Shown: piece after piece, positions 18,254-18,745 of the stretch
Layout of the letters: the number at the start of each line of letters is the position of its first letter
Position numbering within the stretch: position 1 is the stretch's first letter
DNA from: Trachelipus rathkii
Lineage: Eukaryota > Arthropoda > Malacostraca > Isopoda > Trachelipodidae
Length of the DNA stretch: 18,745 nucleotides
NCBI GenBank assembly: GCA_015478945.1
Contig: JABUQX010078672.1
Location: 72,501-91,245 of the forward strand
Direction of reading: 5' to 3'
Notes under the pieces: model-generated
What the model was told of the DNA's origin: nothing
Databases searched by the model: none
The model's input: only the letters and a program-made list of their open reading frames with translations
Made by a program: the position numbers and the translations under genes

Positions 18254-18745
18254 TTTTTTTGCTTTCTCACCACCCTACTCTTAGAGCGGCACAATCCTCG
18301 CTCAGACACCAGCTGCCGACCTCCTCCACGGATCGCTTAGGGATGAAACATCCCAGATTTCTCTGGGATGTCGGCTAAAAGGACAGTCTAGTTGGAAATG
18401 TGACACAGTTTCCGGGGCCCGGTTGCATCTTGTGCAGATGCTTGAAGTGGTTTGCTAAAGGTTGAACCTAATTTATAATGTTGCAAGTTTGGGTGGTGGC
18501 TGCATCTTAGTTTGGCCAAGGATGACTGAATGATTATTGGAAGAGTTGAATTCTGGTGCTATATATCTGGCGAATGAGTATTTAGTATAGTTGGTTGTTG
18601 GCTTTATTTAAATAATTTTGTTAGGTGTGTGGTGTGTGTGTGTGTTTTGTTAGTTATAAGACATGTGGTTGTTTTGTAGAGGTTGGATGTTATTCTGAAT
18701 TTGTTTGTATATAATAATGCCGGAGAAGATGGAGATTGTTTTAAC
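18254..18745 (-). pseudogene. Non-LTR retrotransposon A: C-terminal fragment (right)
   Basis: Mirror of about 1166-1650. The minus strand gives the C-terminal tail of the reverse transcriptase polyprotein: ETVSHFQLDCPFS near 18410-18365 and, further upstream, HHPNLQHYKF-like residues near 18500-18465 and a Thr/His-rich stretch at 18600-18740. The fragment is cut by the window end, so the counterpart of the SINE and of the catalytic domain is not included. Confidence 0.72.

Larger units (their letters stand above)
9993..18745 (-). repeat. Right arm of giant inverted repeat
   Basis: This is the mirror of the left arm and carries the same elements in reverse order and on opposite strands. It starts at the ATGGTAACCCAGC block that pairs with GCTGGGTACCAT at 9946-9957. 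The two arms differ in length by only about 40 bp over 8.7 kb, so the differences are mainly small indels and substitutions rather than gains or losses of whole elements. The arm runs to the last base of the window, so its true end is not seen. Confidence 0.97.

Noticed and set aside
1166..18745. Long terminal inverted repeats of one giant transposon (Maverick or foldback type).
   Set aside because: The arms contain unrelated elements and a host exon and meet at a 35-base spacer, leaving no internal gene set. No terminal motif or target duplication is visible in the window.

Overview
This looks like eukaryotic, probably arthropod, DNA. It is AT-rich, with long A/T tracts, (TA)n and (AAT)n microsatellites, many decayed non-LTR retrotransposons, a ZBED5/SCAND3-type hAT transposase relic, and one spliced exon of a p24/TMED cargo-receptor gene. 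The retroelement families resemble those I know from decapod crustaceans; that placement is inference. There are no bacterial-type genes or operons.

The dominant structure is one giant inverted repeat. The left arm (about 1166-9957) is the reverse complement of the right arm (about 9993-18745), with a spacer of about 35 bp at 9958-9992. The right arm runs to the window edge, so the repeat continues past it and left bases 1-1165 have no partner only because the window stops. Features therefore come in mirrored pairs (left x pairs with roughly 19911-19951 minus x): RT relic A 1-1650 / 18254-18745; RNase H relic A2 1653-2790 / 17122-18253; intronic DNA 2791-3675 / 16243-17121; p24 exon 3676-3791 / 16123-16242; (TA)n 3967-4112 / 15806-15948; RNase H relic B 4113-5580 / 14330-15805; RT relic C 5585-6020 / 13886-14325; RT relic D 6020-7179 / 12743-13885; second D copy 7180-8190 / 11747-12742; A-tract plus (AAT)n 8146-8314 / 11619-11793; hAT 8391-9992 / 9993-11544.

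The left arm reads as an intron-exon-intron piece of a minus-strand p24 (eclair/TMED4/9-like) gene. Its introns, or its neighbourhood, carry nested retroelements: A2 and B lie on the gene's strand, while A, C and D lie on the other. A tRNA-derived SINE sits inside the A reverse transcriptase next to its catalytic motif. The hAT relic lies at the centre, and the fold-back point falls inside its N-terminal zinc finger.

Both arms carry many small indels and substitutions that do not match each other. Some motifs are intact only on the left (p24 exon frame, hAT C-terminus and stop, RNase H frame). Others are intact only on the right (hAT DESTD and TDGAPS, the D element catalytic YTDD). Two independently noisy readings of one molecule would look like this, so a fold-back (palindromic) long read or chimeric contig is my leading explanation. 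A real, large, young-to-middle-aged palindrome is the alternative. I found no new enzymatic or defence system; the architecture is the notable signal.
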